From positions 62,001 to 126,000 of the forward strand of contig NZ_QKPO01000015.1 in the NCBI RefSeq assembly GCF_003258355.1: a DNA stretch of 64,000 nucleotides. Direction: 5' to 3'. Shown here in pieces: positions 37,121 through 46,496 of this stretch. The stretch is from Confluentibacter sediminis. GTDB taxonomy: Bacteria > Bacteroidota > Bacteroidia > Flavobacteriales > Flavobacteriaceae. Numbering within the stretch: position 1 is the stretch's first letter; each line of letters starts with the position of its first letter. Both the position numbers and the translations under genes were made by a program. Below the pieces are notes generated by a model. It searched no databases. It was given only the letters and a program-made list of their open reading frames with translations, and was not told the DNA's origin.

Positions 37121-39274
37121 ATGCTTAAAAAAAACCATTTCATATTATTGTTTTCGATTGTTTTTTGTAATTACATTTTTGCAAATGATGGATACAAATT
37201 GTGGCTAGAATATAGTTATATAAAGAGTGAATCTTTAAGAAAAGATTATCTAAAAACTATTGGAAAATTAGTCCCATCAGGGCATTCTGAAACCATAAAT
37301 ATAGGATTAGAAGAGCTTAAAAGAGGATTTGGCAGCATGTTGGGGTCAGAGTTTTTATCTTCTAATAAGAATACCAAAAACACGTTAGTTTTTGGTTCCA
37401 AAGCCAATTTGGATAAAGATGTTCTAATTCAATTAGGCAATGCTTTTAATGAAATAAATGAAGAAGGTTTTATTATAAAATCTGTTGCTTTTAAAGGTAA
37501 AAACCATATTATAATCACAGGAAAAACAGATGTTGGTGTTCTTTACGGGGTTTATAATTTTTTAAGATTGTTGCAAACAAATCAATCCATAGAAAAATTA
37601 CATATCATTGATTCCCCAAAAATCAATTTACGTGTTTTAAATCATTGGGATAATTTGGACAGAACGGTAGAAAGGGGTTATGCTGGCTTCTCCATTTGGG
37701 ATTGGCATCGTCTGCCTGATTATCTAGACCCTCGCTATACAGATTATGCTAGAGCAAATGCTTCTATAGGCCTTAATGGCACTGTTTTAAATAATGTCAA
37801 TGCCAATGCTATTATTTTGACTCCTCAATACTTAGAAAAAGTAGAGGCCCTTGCCAATATTTTTAGACCTTATGGCATAAAAGTATATTTAACCGCTCGT
37901 TTTTCTGCTCCCATAGAAATTGGTGGTTTGGAAACTGCCGATCCGCTTGACTATAATGTTATAAATTGGTGGAAAGAAAAAACGAAAGAGATTTACCAAA
38001 GAATTCCCGATTTTGGTGGGTTTTTAGTAAAAGCAAATTCTGAAGGCCAACCCGGACCACAAAATTATGATAGAAATCATGTTGATGGTGCCAATATGCT
38101 AGCAAATGCCCTTGAGCCATTTGGAGGCATTGTGATGTGGAGAGCTTTTGTATATTCTGAACATGATGCATCTGATAGAGCGAAACAAGCCTACACGGAG
38201 TTTGTACCCTATGATGGTCAATTTAAAGATAATGTCATTATTCAAGTAAAAAATGGCGCTATAGATTTTCAACCGCGAGAACCATTTCACCCCATGTTTG
38301 GAGCTATGCCAAAAACGCCATTAATGATGGAGTTTCAAATTACACAAGAGTATTTAGGCTTTAGCACGCATTCCATATTTTTGCCTAAGCTTTATGAGGA
38401 AACATTACATGCAGACACCTATAGAAAAGGAAAAGGTTCAACAGTTGCTAAAGATATTGATGGCTCGTTAGACGGCAAAAGACTAACTGGCATCGCTGGT
38501 GTTAGTAATATAGGAAATGATATTAATTGGACAGGAAACTCCTTATTACAAGCCAATTGGTATGGATTTGGCAGACTCGCTTGGAATCCATATTTGAGTG
38601 CTGAGACTATTGCAGATGAATGGCTAAAACAAACATTCTCCAATAACGAAACCTTTATTAAACCAATAAAACAGATGATGCTGGACTCTAGAGAAGCTGT
38701 CGTTAATTATATGACGCCTTTAGGTTTGCATCATATTATGGATACTGGGCACCACTATGGTCCCGGGCCTTGGGTCTCTAATCTTTCAAGGCCTGAATGG
38801 AATCCTGTATATTACCATAAGGCAGATTCTCTAGGCATTGGTTTTGATAGAACGCCTACAGGAAGTAATGCCACAGCACAATATGCTCCTGAAGTTGCTA
38901 ACGTCTTTAATGATTTAAAATCTATTCCAGAACAAGATTTATTATGGTTTCATCATGTCCCTTGGGATTATAAATTAAAAAATGGCAAAACACTTTGGAA
39001 TGGTATGGCTTTGAAATACCAAGAAGGTGTTGACCAAGTAGCATCTATGATAAAAACTTGGGATAAAATGGAAAATTATGTAGATGTCGAAAGATTTAAT
39101 AACATAAAAATGTTATTGAACATTCAATATAAAGAAGCCAAATGGTGGCGTGATGCTTGTTTATTATATTTTCAACAATTTTCTGGTATGCCTTTACCAG
39201 AAGACGTAGAAAAACCAACGCAAACCTTAGACTATTTTCAATCATTAAAATTTCCTTTCGCTCCGGGTAATTAA
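37121..39274 (+). CDS. GH67 alpha-glucuronidase
   Basis: 717 residues. It removes (4-O-methyl-)glucuronic acid from the ends of glucuronoxylan oligosaccharides. An N-terminal export signal ends near FANDG, so it is probably periplasmic. The N-terminal domain precedes the catalytic barrel with VLNHWDNLDRTVERGYAGFS, the general-acid Glu309 in LVKANSEGQPGPQNYDRNH and the region IDFQPREPFHP holding the base residues; the C-terminal part (HHIMDTGHHYGPGPW) is typical of the family. First gene of the operon GH67-GH10-GPH transporter-GH43, with operator-like sites before it. Confidence 0.96.
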   Translation: MLKKNHFILLFSIVFCNYIFANDGYKLWLEYSYIKSESLRKDYLKTIGKLVPSGHSETINIGLEELKRGFGSMLGSEFLSSNKNTKNTLVFGSKANLDKDVLIQLGNAFNEINEEGFIIKSVAFKGKNHIIITGKTDVGVLYGVYNFLRLLQTNQSIEKLHIIDSPKINLRVLNHWDNLDRTVERGYAGFSIWDWHRLPDYLDPRYTDYARANASIGLNGTVLNNVNANAIILTPQYLEKVEALANIFRPYGIKVYLTARFSAPIEIGGLETADPLDYNVINWWKEKTKEIYQRIPDFGGFLVKANSEGQPGPQNYDRNHVDGANMLANALEPFGGIVMWRAFVYSEHDASDRAKQAYTEFVPYDGQFKDNVIIQVKNGAIDFQPREPFHPMFGAMPKTPLMMEFQITQEYLGFSTHSIFLPKLYEETLHADTYRKGKGSTVAKDIDGSLDGKRLTGIAGVSNIGNDINWTGNSLLQANWYGFGRLAWNPYLSAETIADEWLKQTFSNNETFIKPIKQMMLDSREAVVNYMTPLGLHHIMDTGHHYGPGPWVSNLSRPEWNPVYYHKADSLGIGFDRTPTGSNATAQYAPEVANVFNDLKSIPEQDLLWFHHVPWDYKLKNGKTLWNGMALKYQEGVDQVASMIKTWDKMENYVDVERFNNIKMLLNIQYKEAKWWRDACLLYFQQFSGMPLPEDVEKPTQTLDYFQSLKFPFAPGN

Positions 39275-39310
39275 AGACTTAAAAAAACAACTAAACTATA
39301 TAAACAAATC

Positions 39311-40453
39311 ATGAAGATAAAACAACAATTCCTATTTTTTACAGCACTGCTCATATTAGTCATTGGTTGTAAAACCAATGAAGTAGAACCTAAAAAACCT
39401 GCGATCACCCTTAGAAATGTTTATGAAGACGCCTTTTATATTGGCACCGCTATTAATAAATTTCAAATAGATGAAAGCGATTCTGTAATGGCAGGTATCG
39501 TCGGTAGAGAATTTAGTAGTATTACTGCCGAAAATGAAATGAAGTCGATGCAAATTCATCCAACAAAAGACTCTTTTAATTATGAATATCCAGACAAATT
39601 TGTAGCTCTTGGCGAAAAATACAATATGTTCATACATGGGCACACATTAGTTTGGCACAGTCAATTATCTTCATGGATAAGAAGCATAAAAGACAGTACA
39701 GAAATGGCCGAAGCCCTTAAAAACCATATCCAAACAATTGTTGGTAGATATAAAGGCAGAGTGAATTCTTGGGATGTTGTAAATGAAGCCTTAAATGAAG
39801 ATGGTACCTTAAGGCAATCCGTTTTCTTAAACACTATGGGAGAGGATTATTTAGCTTTAGCTTTTAAATGGACATCCGAAACTGATCCTAAAGCAGATTT
39901 ATATTATAACGATTACAACATGGCTAATGCGGAAAAAAGGAAAGGCGCCATAAAAATGGTTAAAAATATTATAGATAAAGGCATTAAAGTTGATGGTATT
40001 GGTATGCAGGGGCATTGGCATTTAAATACGCCTTCTCTTGAAGATATTGAACAAAGTATTTTAGATTACTCGGCTCTAGGTGTTAAAGTTGCGATTACAG
40101 AGCTTGACATAAGTGTGCTACCAAATCCTGATGAATTAGTAGGTGCTGACATTGCTCAAAACTTTCAAAATAGTGAAGTAATGAATCCGTATACAAAAGG
40201 CTTACCAGATTCTATCCAAGTAAAACTAGCCAACCGTTATAAAGACATTTTTAAAATATTTTTAAAGCATAAAGATAAAATCAGTAGAGTTACATTTTGG
40301 GGTGTAAGCGATGGGCAATCTTGGCTTAATGGCTTCCCAGTTAGAGGAAGAACTAATTATCCTTTGCTTTTTGATAGGCAACTAAAACCAAAAAGTGCCT
40401 ATGATAGTATTATTGCATTAAAACTAAGAGAAGATAAACAACTAACTAAATAA
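39311..40453 (+). CDS. GH10 endo-beta-1,4-xylanase, lipoprotein
   Basis: 380 residues. The signal ends in LVIGC (lipid-modified Cys20), so it is membrane anchored and possibly displayed at the surface. The catalytic barrel has FNSxTAEN-like FSSITAENEMK, HGHTLVWHSQL, the acid/base Glu159 in WDVVNEAL and the nucleophile Glu264 in ITELDI. It cleaves the xylan backbone internally and leaves aldouronic oligosaccharides suited to GH67. It starts 36 bp after the GH67 gene. No carbohydrate-binding module is present. Confidence 0.96.
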   Translation: MKIKQQFLFFTALLILVIGCKTNEVEPKKPAITLRNVYEDAFYIGTAINKFQIDESDSVMAGIVGREFSSITAENEMKSMQIHPTKDSFNYEYPDKFVALGEKYNMFIHGHTLVWHSQLSSWIRSIKDSTEMAEALKNHIQTIVGRYKGRVNSWDVVNEALNEDGTLRQSVFLNTMGEDYLALAFKWTSETDPKADLYYNDYNMANAEKRKGAIKMVKNIIDKGIKVDGIGMQGHWHLNTPSLEDIEQSILDYSALGVKVAITELDISVLPNPDELVGADIAQNFQNSEVMNPYTKGLPDSIQVKLANRYKDIFKIFLKHKDKISRVTFWGVSDGQSWLNGFPVRGRTNYPLLFDRQLKPKSAYDSIIALKLREDKQLTK

Positions 40454-40457
40454 GCAC

Positions 40458-41894
40458 ATGAGTACAGATTCACACAAACTATCCATAAAAGAAAAAATTG
40501 GATATAGTCTAGGAGACCTCGCAGCAAACTTGGTGTTCCAAACATTGGTTACCTATTTAGCCTATTTCTATACAGATATATATGGACTTAAAGCTCATGA
40601 CGCCTCTGCAGTAACATTAGTTGTAGGGCTTATAGCCGCCTTTGCTTTTAATCCTATTATGGGCATGATAGCCGATAGGACATCTACCAAATGGGGTAAG
40701 TTTAGGCCTTGGATCTTGTGGACAGCCATACCATTAGGAGTGGCATCAATGCTTGCCTTTAGCACTCCTGATTTTGCTTATAAAGGGAAGGTTATCTATG
40801 CGGTAATTACCTATACTCTCCTGCTTTTATTATATGCTGCAAACAATTTACCATATTCTGCGTTAAGTGGTGTTATTACAGGTGATATGAAAGAACGAAA
40901 CAGCTTATCTGCTTACCGTTTTATAGCTGTTATGGGTGCTCAATTTTTCGTTCAAGTATTCATGTACGATTTTATTTTGAAAGCTGGAAATGGCAATAAA
41001 GCCGCAGGTATGGAAACCGTAATGACTTGGCTAGCCATAATAGGCACTGTTATGCTACTGATTACATTTTTCACAACAAAAGAACGCGTTGTGCCTAATC
41101 TGGATCAAAAATCAAGTATAAAAGAAGATTTAGGTGATTTAATAAAAAACAAACCTTGGGTTATCATGTTAACCCTAACAACGCTAGTCTTTGTAACATT
41201 AGCAATGAAAGGTGGTTCTTATGTATATTACTTTGAAAATTATGTAGATCAAAATGCATTAAACTCCTTCTTAAACCCTTTAAAAAGTTTCTTACCAACT
41301 TTCGAAAATGAAACATCTTTAGGATTAGGTGTTTTTAATGGAGGTGGGATTCTTATTGGCTTAATAGGTATTGCACTTTCTAAAAGATTGGCAGATAAAT
41401 ATGGCAAACGAAACGTTTTTGGAGCATCTTTATTTATTTCAACACTGTTTATCATTGCCTTTTATTTTTATCCTCCTAAAGCAATCGAAATAATTTTTAT
41501 TTCTCAAATTTTACACATGTTTTTCTATGGAATTAGTACCCCTATTTTATGGGCGATGATAGCAGATGTAGCCGATTACTCTGAATGGAAAAACAATCGT
41601 CGCGCTACGGCTATTATCTTTTCTGCCATGATGGTAGGTTTAAAAGGAGGCTTGAGTATAGGTAGTGCTTTAGTTTCATGGCTATTAGGCGCATATGGAT
41701 ACATTACTAAAGAAGCTGCTGTTGCAGGTATACCCATCATACAACCAGAATCTGCCATACAAGGAACTAGGTTACTTGTAAGCATTTTTCCAGCCATCCC
41801 ATTTTTAATTGGAGTTGGATTGTTGTTTTTCTATGAAATTAACAAAAAAATGGAGACTCAAATAGAAGCTGATTTAAAAATTAGGAGATTATAA
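40458..41894 (+). CDS. GPH-family glycoside/pentoside:cation symporter
   Basis: 478 residues, about 12 hydrophobic segments, major facilitator superfamily. GPH hallmarks are KIGYSLGDLAANL near the start, NPIMGMIADRTSTKWGKFRPW near residue 75 and MIADVADYSEWKNNRRATA near 370. It likely carries xylo-oligosaccharides or released glucuronides and xylosides across the inner membrane with a cation. It starts 4 bp after the xylanase stop and precedes a cytoplasmic GH43, which fits import of oligomers. Confidence 0.92.
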   Translation: MSTDSHKLSIKEKIGYSLGDLAANLVFQTLVTYLAYFYTDIYGLKAHDASAVTLVVGLIAAFAFNPIMGMIADRTSTKWGKFRPWILWTAIPLGVASMLAFSTPDFAYKGKVIYAVITYTLLLLLYAANNLPYSALSGVITGDMKERNSLSAYRFIAVMGAQFFVQVFMYDFILKAGNGNKAAGMETVMTWLAIIGTVMLLITFFTTKERVVPNLDQKSSIKEDLGDLIKNKPWVIMLTLTTLVFVTLAMKGGSYVYYFENYVDQNALNSFLNPLKSFLPTFENETSLGLGVFNGGGILIGLIGIALSKRLADKYGKRNVFGASLFISTLFIIAFYFYPPKAIEIIFISQILHMFFYGISTPILWAMIADVADYSEWKNNRRATAIIFSAMMVGLKGGLSIGSALVSWLLGAYGYITKEAAVAGIPIIQPESAIQGTRLLVSIFPAIPFLIGVGLLFFYEINKKMETQIEADLKIRRL

Positions 41895-41915
41895 TAAATA
41901 AAACAATAAATAATA

Positions 41916-42953
41916 ATGCCAGAAGAAGCAATTGATCACATTGATTTTGAAATTTTAAATAAAAAAGCTATTTCGCAGCCTTTAGTGAAGCACATATATA
42001 CTGCTGATCCATCGGCTCATGTTTTTAATGGAAAAATTTATATATATCCCTCCCATGATATAGATGCAGGAGAAGCATTTGATGACTTAGGAAGTCATTT
42101 TGCCATGGAGGATTACCATGTCATATCTATGGAAAGTATTAATAGTGATGCTGTAGATAATGGCTTAGCATTACATGTAAATGATGTGCCTTGGGCAGAA
42201 AAACAAATGTGGGCTCCTGATGCTGCACATAAAGATGGAAAATATTATTTATTTTTTCCAGCAAAAGGATATGATGGTATTTTTAGAATAGGAGTCGCAG
42301 TAAGTAACTCTCCAGTAGGTTCATTTATCCCACAACCTGAGGCAATAAAAGGAAGTTTTTCAATAGACCCTGCTGTTTTTGAAGATGAAGATGGAAGTTA
42401 TTATATGTATTTTGGAGGTCTCTGGGGCGGACAATTACAACGTTGGAGAACCGGAATATTTAATGCAGAGCATCCAGATAGTCCAACTGCACATCTTCCT
42501 GAAAACAATGAACCTGCTTTAAATGCAAAAGTAGTCAAAATGACGAATGATTTATTGGAGTTTTCCGAAAACCCAAGAGACGTAGTTATTTTAGACGAAA
42601 ACGGAAATCCCTTATTGGCGGGAGATAATGAAAGACGTTTTTTTGAAGGTCCCTGGTTACACAAATACAATGGGAAATATTATTTTTCGTATTCTACAGG
42701 AGATACTCACTTTATTTGTTACGCCATTGGAGATAGTCCTTATGGGCCTTTTACTTACCAAGGGAAAATTTTAAATCCTGTGGTTGGTTGGACGTCCCAT
42801 CATTCCATTTGTGAGGTTGACAATAAATGGTATTTATTTTATCATGACTCAAGCCTTTCTAAAGGGGTAACTCATTTGAGATCCATTAAAGTTGCAGAAA
42901 TCACTTATAATGAAGACGGTACTATCAACACTTTAACTCCTTATAAGGATTAA
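41916..42953 (+). CDS. GH43 beta-xylosidase/arabinofuranosidase, cytoplasmic
   Basis: 345 residues, five-bladed beta-propeller family. The three acidic residues are the general base Asp31 in YTADPSAHVFN, the pKa modulator Asp151 in SIDPAVFEDEDG and the general acid Glu244 in FFEGPWLHKY. No signal peptide is present, so it acts on sugars imported by the preceding symporter (22 bp upstream). Beta-xylosidase is most likely, and arabinofuranosidase possible. Last gene of the operon, followed by a 17-bp-stem terminator. Confidence 0.92.
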   Translation: MPEEAIDHIDFEILNKKAISQPLVKHIYTADPSAHVFNGKIYIYPSHDIDAGEAFDDLGSHFAMEDYHVISMESINSDAVDNGLALHVNDVPWAEKQMWAPDAAHKDGKYYLFFPAKGYDGIFRIGVAVSNSPVGSFIPQPEAIKGSFSIDPAVFEDEDGSYYMYFGGLWGGQLQRWRTGIFNAEHPDSPTAHLPENNEPALNAKVVKMTNDLLEFSENPRDVVILDENGNPLLAGDNERRFFEGPWLHKYNGKYYFSYSTGDTHFICYAIGDSPYGPFTYQGKILNPVVGWTSHHSICEVDNKWYLFYHDSSLSKGVTHLRSIKVAEITYNEDGTINTLTPYKD

Positions 42954-42971
42954 ATTCAACAGATTTAATAT

Positions 42972-43009
42972 AAACAAAGAACACCCTCCATTGAGGGTGT
43001 TCTTTGTTT
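42972..43009. terminator. Strong bidirectional terminator between the two xylan operons
   Basis: Perfect 17-bp stem with a CATT loop (core ACACCCTC/GAGGGTGT) and flanking A and T runs. It lies between the converging GH43 and FG-GAP genes. Confidence 0.9.
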
Positions 43010-43027
43010 ATAGCCTACTGTAGAGAA

Positions 43028-46000
43028 TTAAGATTTTAAACACTCAATAAATTGCAAATAATCATTGTTTTTAGCCGCAATAATGTATGATTTATTACCT
43101 ACTTTTATGGTAGCCATCTCCTTTACATCACCAGGCACAAAGAAACCACTTTTAGTTACTGGAACAGCTTTGAAATCACCTTTTCCGTTTCCTTTTAGAA
43201 AAAGACCATAGCCTGCATCATTTCGAGGAGTTTCTACTTCCGAAACATATAAATTTCCTGCTATTAAAGCATCTAAATATCCATCTTTATCATAATCATC
43301 AATTAAAATCTGATTGACACTTGATATTTGAGCCATATTAGGCAATTTATGAATGATAAATTTTCCGTTTTTATTTTCCAAATATATGCTTGCAAACGAT
43401 TTAACTTGATAGTGTAATGAATTTTCTAAATCCCTTTTTGAATACACATCTACTAAAGAGGCTTCTGCAAACGTTTCATAATTTTTAAATTTTTCTTTAA
43501 TTGAGGGGATTTGTTGAGAAGAACAACCCCTTCCTCTTACTGGATATTGTACCCCTTCATTATAATAACTTAAAACAATATCATTTTTATTGTTCCTGTC
43601 AAAATCATTTACATAAATATCAAAAGTTTCATTTTCCTTAGCTTTATACTTATAGTTTAAACCGTTATTTCCTAGTATGTAATCCATATCGCCGTCATTA
43701 TCAAAATCACCTTGATTGATGCTCCACCACCAACCAGCTGAGTCTTTATTGAGTCCCATATCTTCTGATACTTCTTTAAAACCATTTTTAACATTTTTAA
43801 AGACACGAATGGGCATCCATTCTCCAACTATAATAATATCTTGCCAAGTATCATTATCTATATCTGTAATAATTGCACTTGTTGCCATTCCCAAATCCTT
43901 AAAAACTTCAGGAGAAAGTATGTTGAACTTTATAGTGTTTTTGTCACTCTTGTTAATTAACACAAAACTATCTGCTGGTAATGGATAATTTCCAGGAACT
44001 TGTCTTCCTAAAGTTAAAATATCTGGCTTTCCATCTTTATTAAAATCGGCCGAATAAGCTCTAGAACCACTTGAAATCATTTTAGGTAAAGCTTTGGTTG
44101 CTTTACTAAAATTCCCTTTACCATCATTTAAATACAATCGGTCTTGTAAACTTTCCGATTTCTTTTCGGTCAAAAATTCATAGCCTCCACTTACTACATA
44201 TAAATCATTATCTCCATCATTATCGATATCGATAATTAAGGCCCCTAAATCTTCTGAAACTTTATCTTCATCGAAAAAATTTTGTGTTTGCTTTTCGAAA
44301 GCTCCCTTAGTTGTTTGATAAAATAATTGACCTTCAAAACCAGATGATCCTCCAATAAAATAATCGTCTAAACCATCGTTATTTAAATCGCCCACAGCTA
44401 ATGCAGGTCCAAATGAGGACATTTTATGTGGCAGTAAAACCTGCGTTTCAAAATCATCAAAGATGTTTTCTTCATGTTTATATTCTGGGAAAATTTCTGA
44501 AGTAGACGGAACTGTTGCAAACAAAACTTTATCATTTAATTGCTCATCGACAACATTCTTCACTACAGCATCCGTATACTTTAATTTTAATTTTTGATTG
44601 GCATTTACATTACTTAGTTCTTGTATTTTACCATCGCCCCAAACTACTTTCAGTTTTTCAATAGTTTTAGATTGTCCTAATCCAAAATGCAATTCAGGAG
44701 CAACAGATGATTGAAATCCACGACTTAATGTTAATTCCTGCACTTGAGTTTCATTCTCATTAGTAACATAAACCTTATTTCCAAGTCCGAATTTATTACC
44801 ATCTTTACCTTCAAAATTTATTGATATATAATTTGTGTTTTCGGAGCTTTTATTTTCAAAAAATGTAGCAATATCATCAATATTATTAATTATTATTTCT
44901 AAATCACCATCATTATCAAAATCTGCATAAGCAACACCATTGGAAAAGCCTTTCATTTCAATTCCCCATTTATCGTTAACCTTTTCAAAATTAAGATCTC
45001 CATGGTTTTTAAACATGAAGTTATCTATTTTTTCTGAGGGAATCCCTACGCTTTTCTCAAGAATAGATAGGTTCTTTCTTTCATGATCTAAACTTTTAAA
45101 ATAATCATTATGGTTTATTTCTTTACGCGTACCATTGGTTATATATAAATCCTTTTTTCCATCATTATCAAAATCAGCTAGCAATGGCCCCCAACTCCAG
45201 TCTGTTGAAGTGGTTCCTGTAATCCCAGACACATTCGTAAAATAAGGAACACCATCGTCAGTGTAAAGACCAGTATTAATCTGCATGACATTATTCATGT
45301 ACTGATAATGGAATCCAGCATCGACAACATCCCAAAATAATTGGGGATTCATACTTGCCATATTTGCTTTTTTCCGACGGTTATTATTAGCATCCATATC
45401 CACTTGAAATATGTCCAAGTTCCCATCATTGTTTATATCGGCAATGTCTGCTCCCATCCCGTAAAATGCGGTATGTGGCGTTGCTTGTTTAGTTACTTCT
45501 TTAAAGGTGCCATCTTGATTATTAATGTAAAAATAGTCCGGTGTGCTAAAATCGTTGGATACATAAACATCATCCCAACCATCATTGTTTACATCACTTA
45601 CAGTCGCGCTTAATGATAGCCCAAAAGCTTTTACACCTGCCTCGGTCGTTACATCTACAAACTTTCCATTATCATTCTTGTATAAATGATCTGATTCTAT
45701 ATCCTTCACATGATTCAAGGCATAGGTATAAACAACTACAGGTGCCGAAAATGGTGTTGGCGGATAATTAGCCACATACACATCTAAATCACCATCGTTA
45801 TCATAATCAAAAAAGGTAGCTTGTACACTACTGCCTCTATCGCCTAGACCATATTCCTCAGCGCTCTCCGTAAAAGTTAAATCACCATTATTAATAAACA
45901 ATTGGTTTTGCCTTGAGCCAGATTGACCGCTAACAGAGCAATAAATATCCAACAATCCATCATCATTAACATCTGCCATAGTTACACCAGTATACCATCT

Positions 46001-46387
46001 ATTATCTCCCCCTACATTAGCTTTATCAGTAACATCTTCAAATTGAAGATTTCCTTTATTTAAGTATAATCTATTTTTAACTTGATTTCCAGTAAAATAT
46101 ATATCTATCAAACCATCATTATTTATATCACCAACAGCTACGCCACCACCCATGTATAAATAACCGTATGTGAAATAGTTTAAAGAATCACTTTCTGTTA
46201 GCGTATTAATAAAATTGATTCCTGTCTTGGAAGTATCTAGTTTACTAAAAATTTTAGTATCGGTTAAAGTGGTATTCGATTCCTCTTTTTTAGAACAGTT
46301 TTGTAAGGTGCTTAAAGAAATGAACCCTAAACAAAGTCTGAAAAAAAACATAGACGACAGTAAATTATCTGATGTTATTGTTTTCAT
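43028..46387 (-). CDS. FG-GAP/VCBS repeat lipoprotein with ASPIC/UnbV domain
   Basis: 1119 residues from ATG 46387, chosen because MKTITSDNLL begins a signal peptide ending at Cys31 (STLQNC); the upstream frame to 46468 adds an unlikely extension. Many calcium-loop FG-GAP repeats (DINNDGLIDIYFTGN, DYDNDGDLDVYVANY and similar) form one or two beta-propellers on either side of an ASPIC/UnbV domain (LSRGFQSSVAPELHFGLGQ, then KLKVVWGDGKIQEL). Third gene of the susC-susD operon, where SusE/F-type surface glycan-binding lipoproteins usually sit. A glycan-binding role is inferred. Confidence 0.88.
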   Translation of the reverse strand: MKTITSDNLLSSMFFFRLCLGFISLSTLQNCSKKEESNTTLTDTKIFSKLDTSKTGINFINTLTESDSLNYFTYGYLYMGGGVAVGDINNDGLIDIYFTGNQVKNRLYLNKGNLQFEDVTDKANVGGDNRWYTGVTMADVNDDGLLDIYCSVSGQSGSRQNQLFINNGDLTFTESAEEYGLGDRGSSVQATFFDYDNDGDLDVYVANYPPTPFSAPVVVYTYALNHVKDIESDHLYKNDNGKFVDVTTEAGVKAFGLSLSATVSDVNNDGWDDVYVSNDFSTPDYFYINNQDGTFKEVTKQATPHTAFYGMGADIADINNDGNLDIFQVDMDANNNRRKKANMASMNPQLFWDVVDAGFHYQYMNNVMQINTGLYTDDGVPYFTNVSGITGTTSTDWSWGPLLADFDNDGKKDLYITNGTRKEINHNDYFKSLDHERKNLSILEKSVGIPSEKIDNFMFKNHGDLNFEKVNDKWGIEMKGFSNGVAYADFDNDGDLEIIINNIDDIATFFENKSSENTNYISINFEGKDGNKFGLGNKVYVTNENETQVQELTLSRGFQSSVAPELHFGLGQSKTIEKLKVVWGDGKIQELSNVNANQKLKLKYTDAVVKNVVDEQLNDKVLFATVPSTSEIFPEYKHEENIFDDFETQVLLPHKMSSFGPALAVGDLNNDGLDDYFIGGSSGFEGQLFYQTTKGAFEKQTQNFFDEDKVSEDLGALIIDIDNDGDNDLYVVSGGYEFLTEKKSESLQDRLYLNDGKGNFSKATKALPKMISSGSRAYSADFNKDGKPDILTLGRQVPGNYPLPADSFVLINKSDKNTIKFNILSPEVFKDLGMATSAIITDIDNDTWQDIIIVGEWMPIRVFKNVKNGFKEVSEDMGLNKDSAGWWWSINQGDFDNDGDMDYILGNNGLNYKYKAKENETFDIYVNDFDRNNKNDIVLSYYNEGVQYPVRGRGCSSQQIPSIKEKFKNYETFAEASLVDVYSKRDLENSLHYQVKSFASIYLENKNGKFIIHKLPNMAQISSVNQILIDDYDKDGYLDALIAGNLYVSEVETPRNDAGYGLFLKGNGKGDFKAVPVTKSGFFVPGDVKEMATIKVGNKSYIIAAKNNDYLQFIECLKS

Positions 46388-46496
46388 GATAGTAATTGCA
46401 TTTGTGAAAAAATAAATGAAAGATAAAAGCAGCGTATTATTTACGCTGCTTTTATTAAACCAAATCAATATAAATTAACTAATAATATCCAAAATA

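Noticed and set aside
46388-46468. Longer start of the FG-GAP protein
   Set aside because: The internal ATG at 46387 begins a proper lipoprotein signal; the extension would place a second hydrophobic segment before it.
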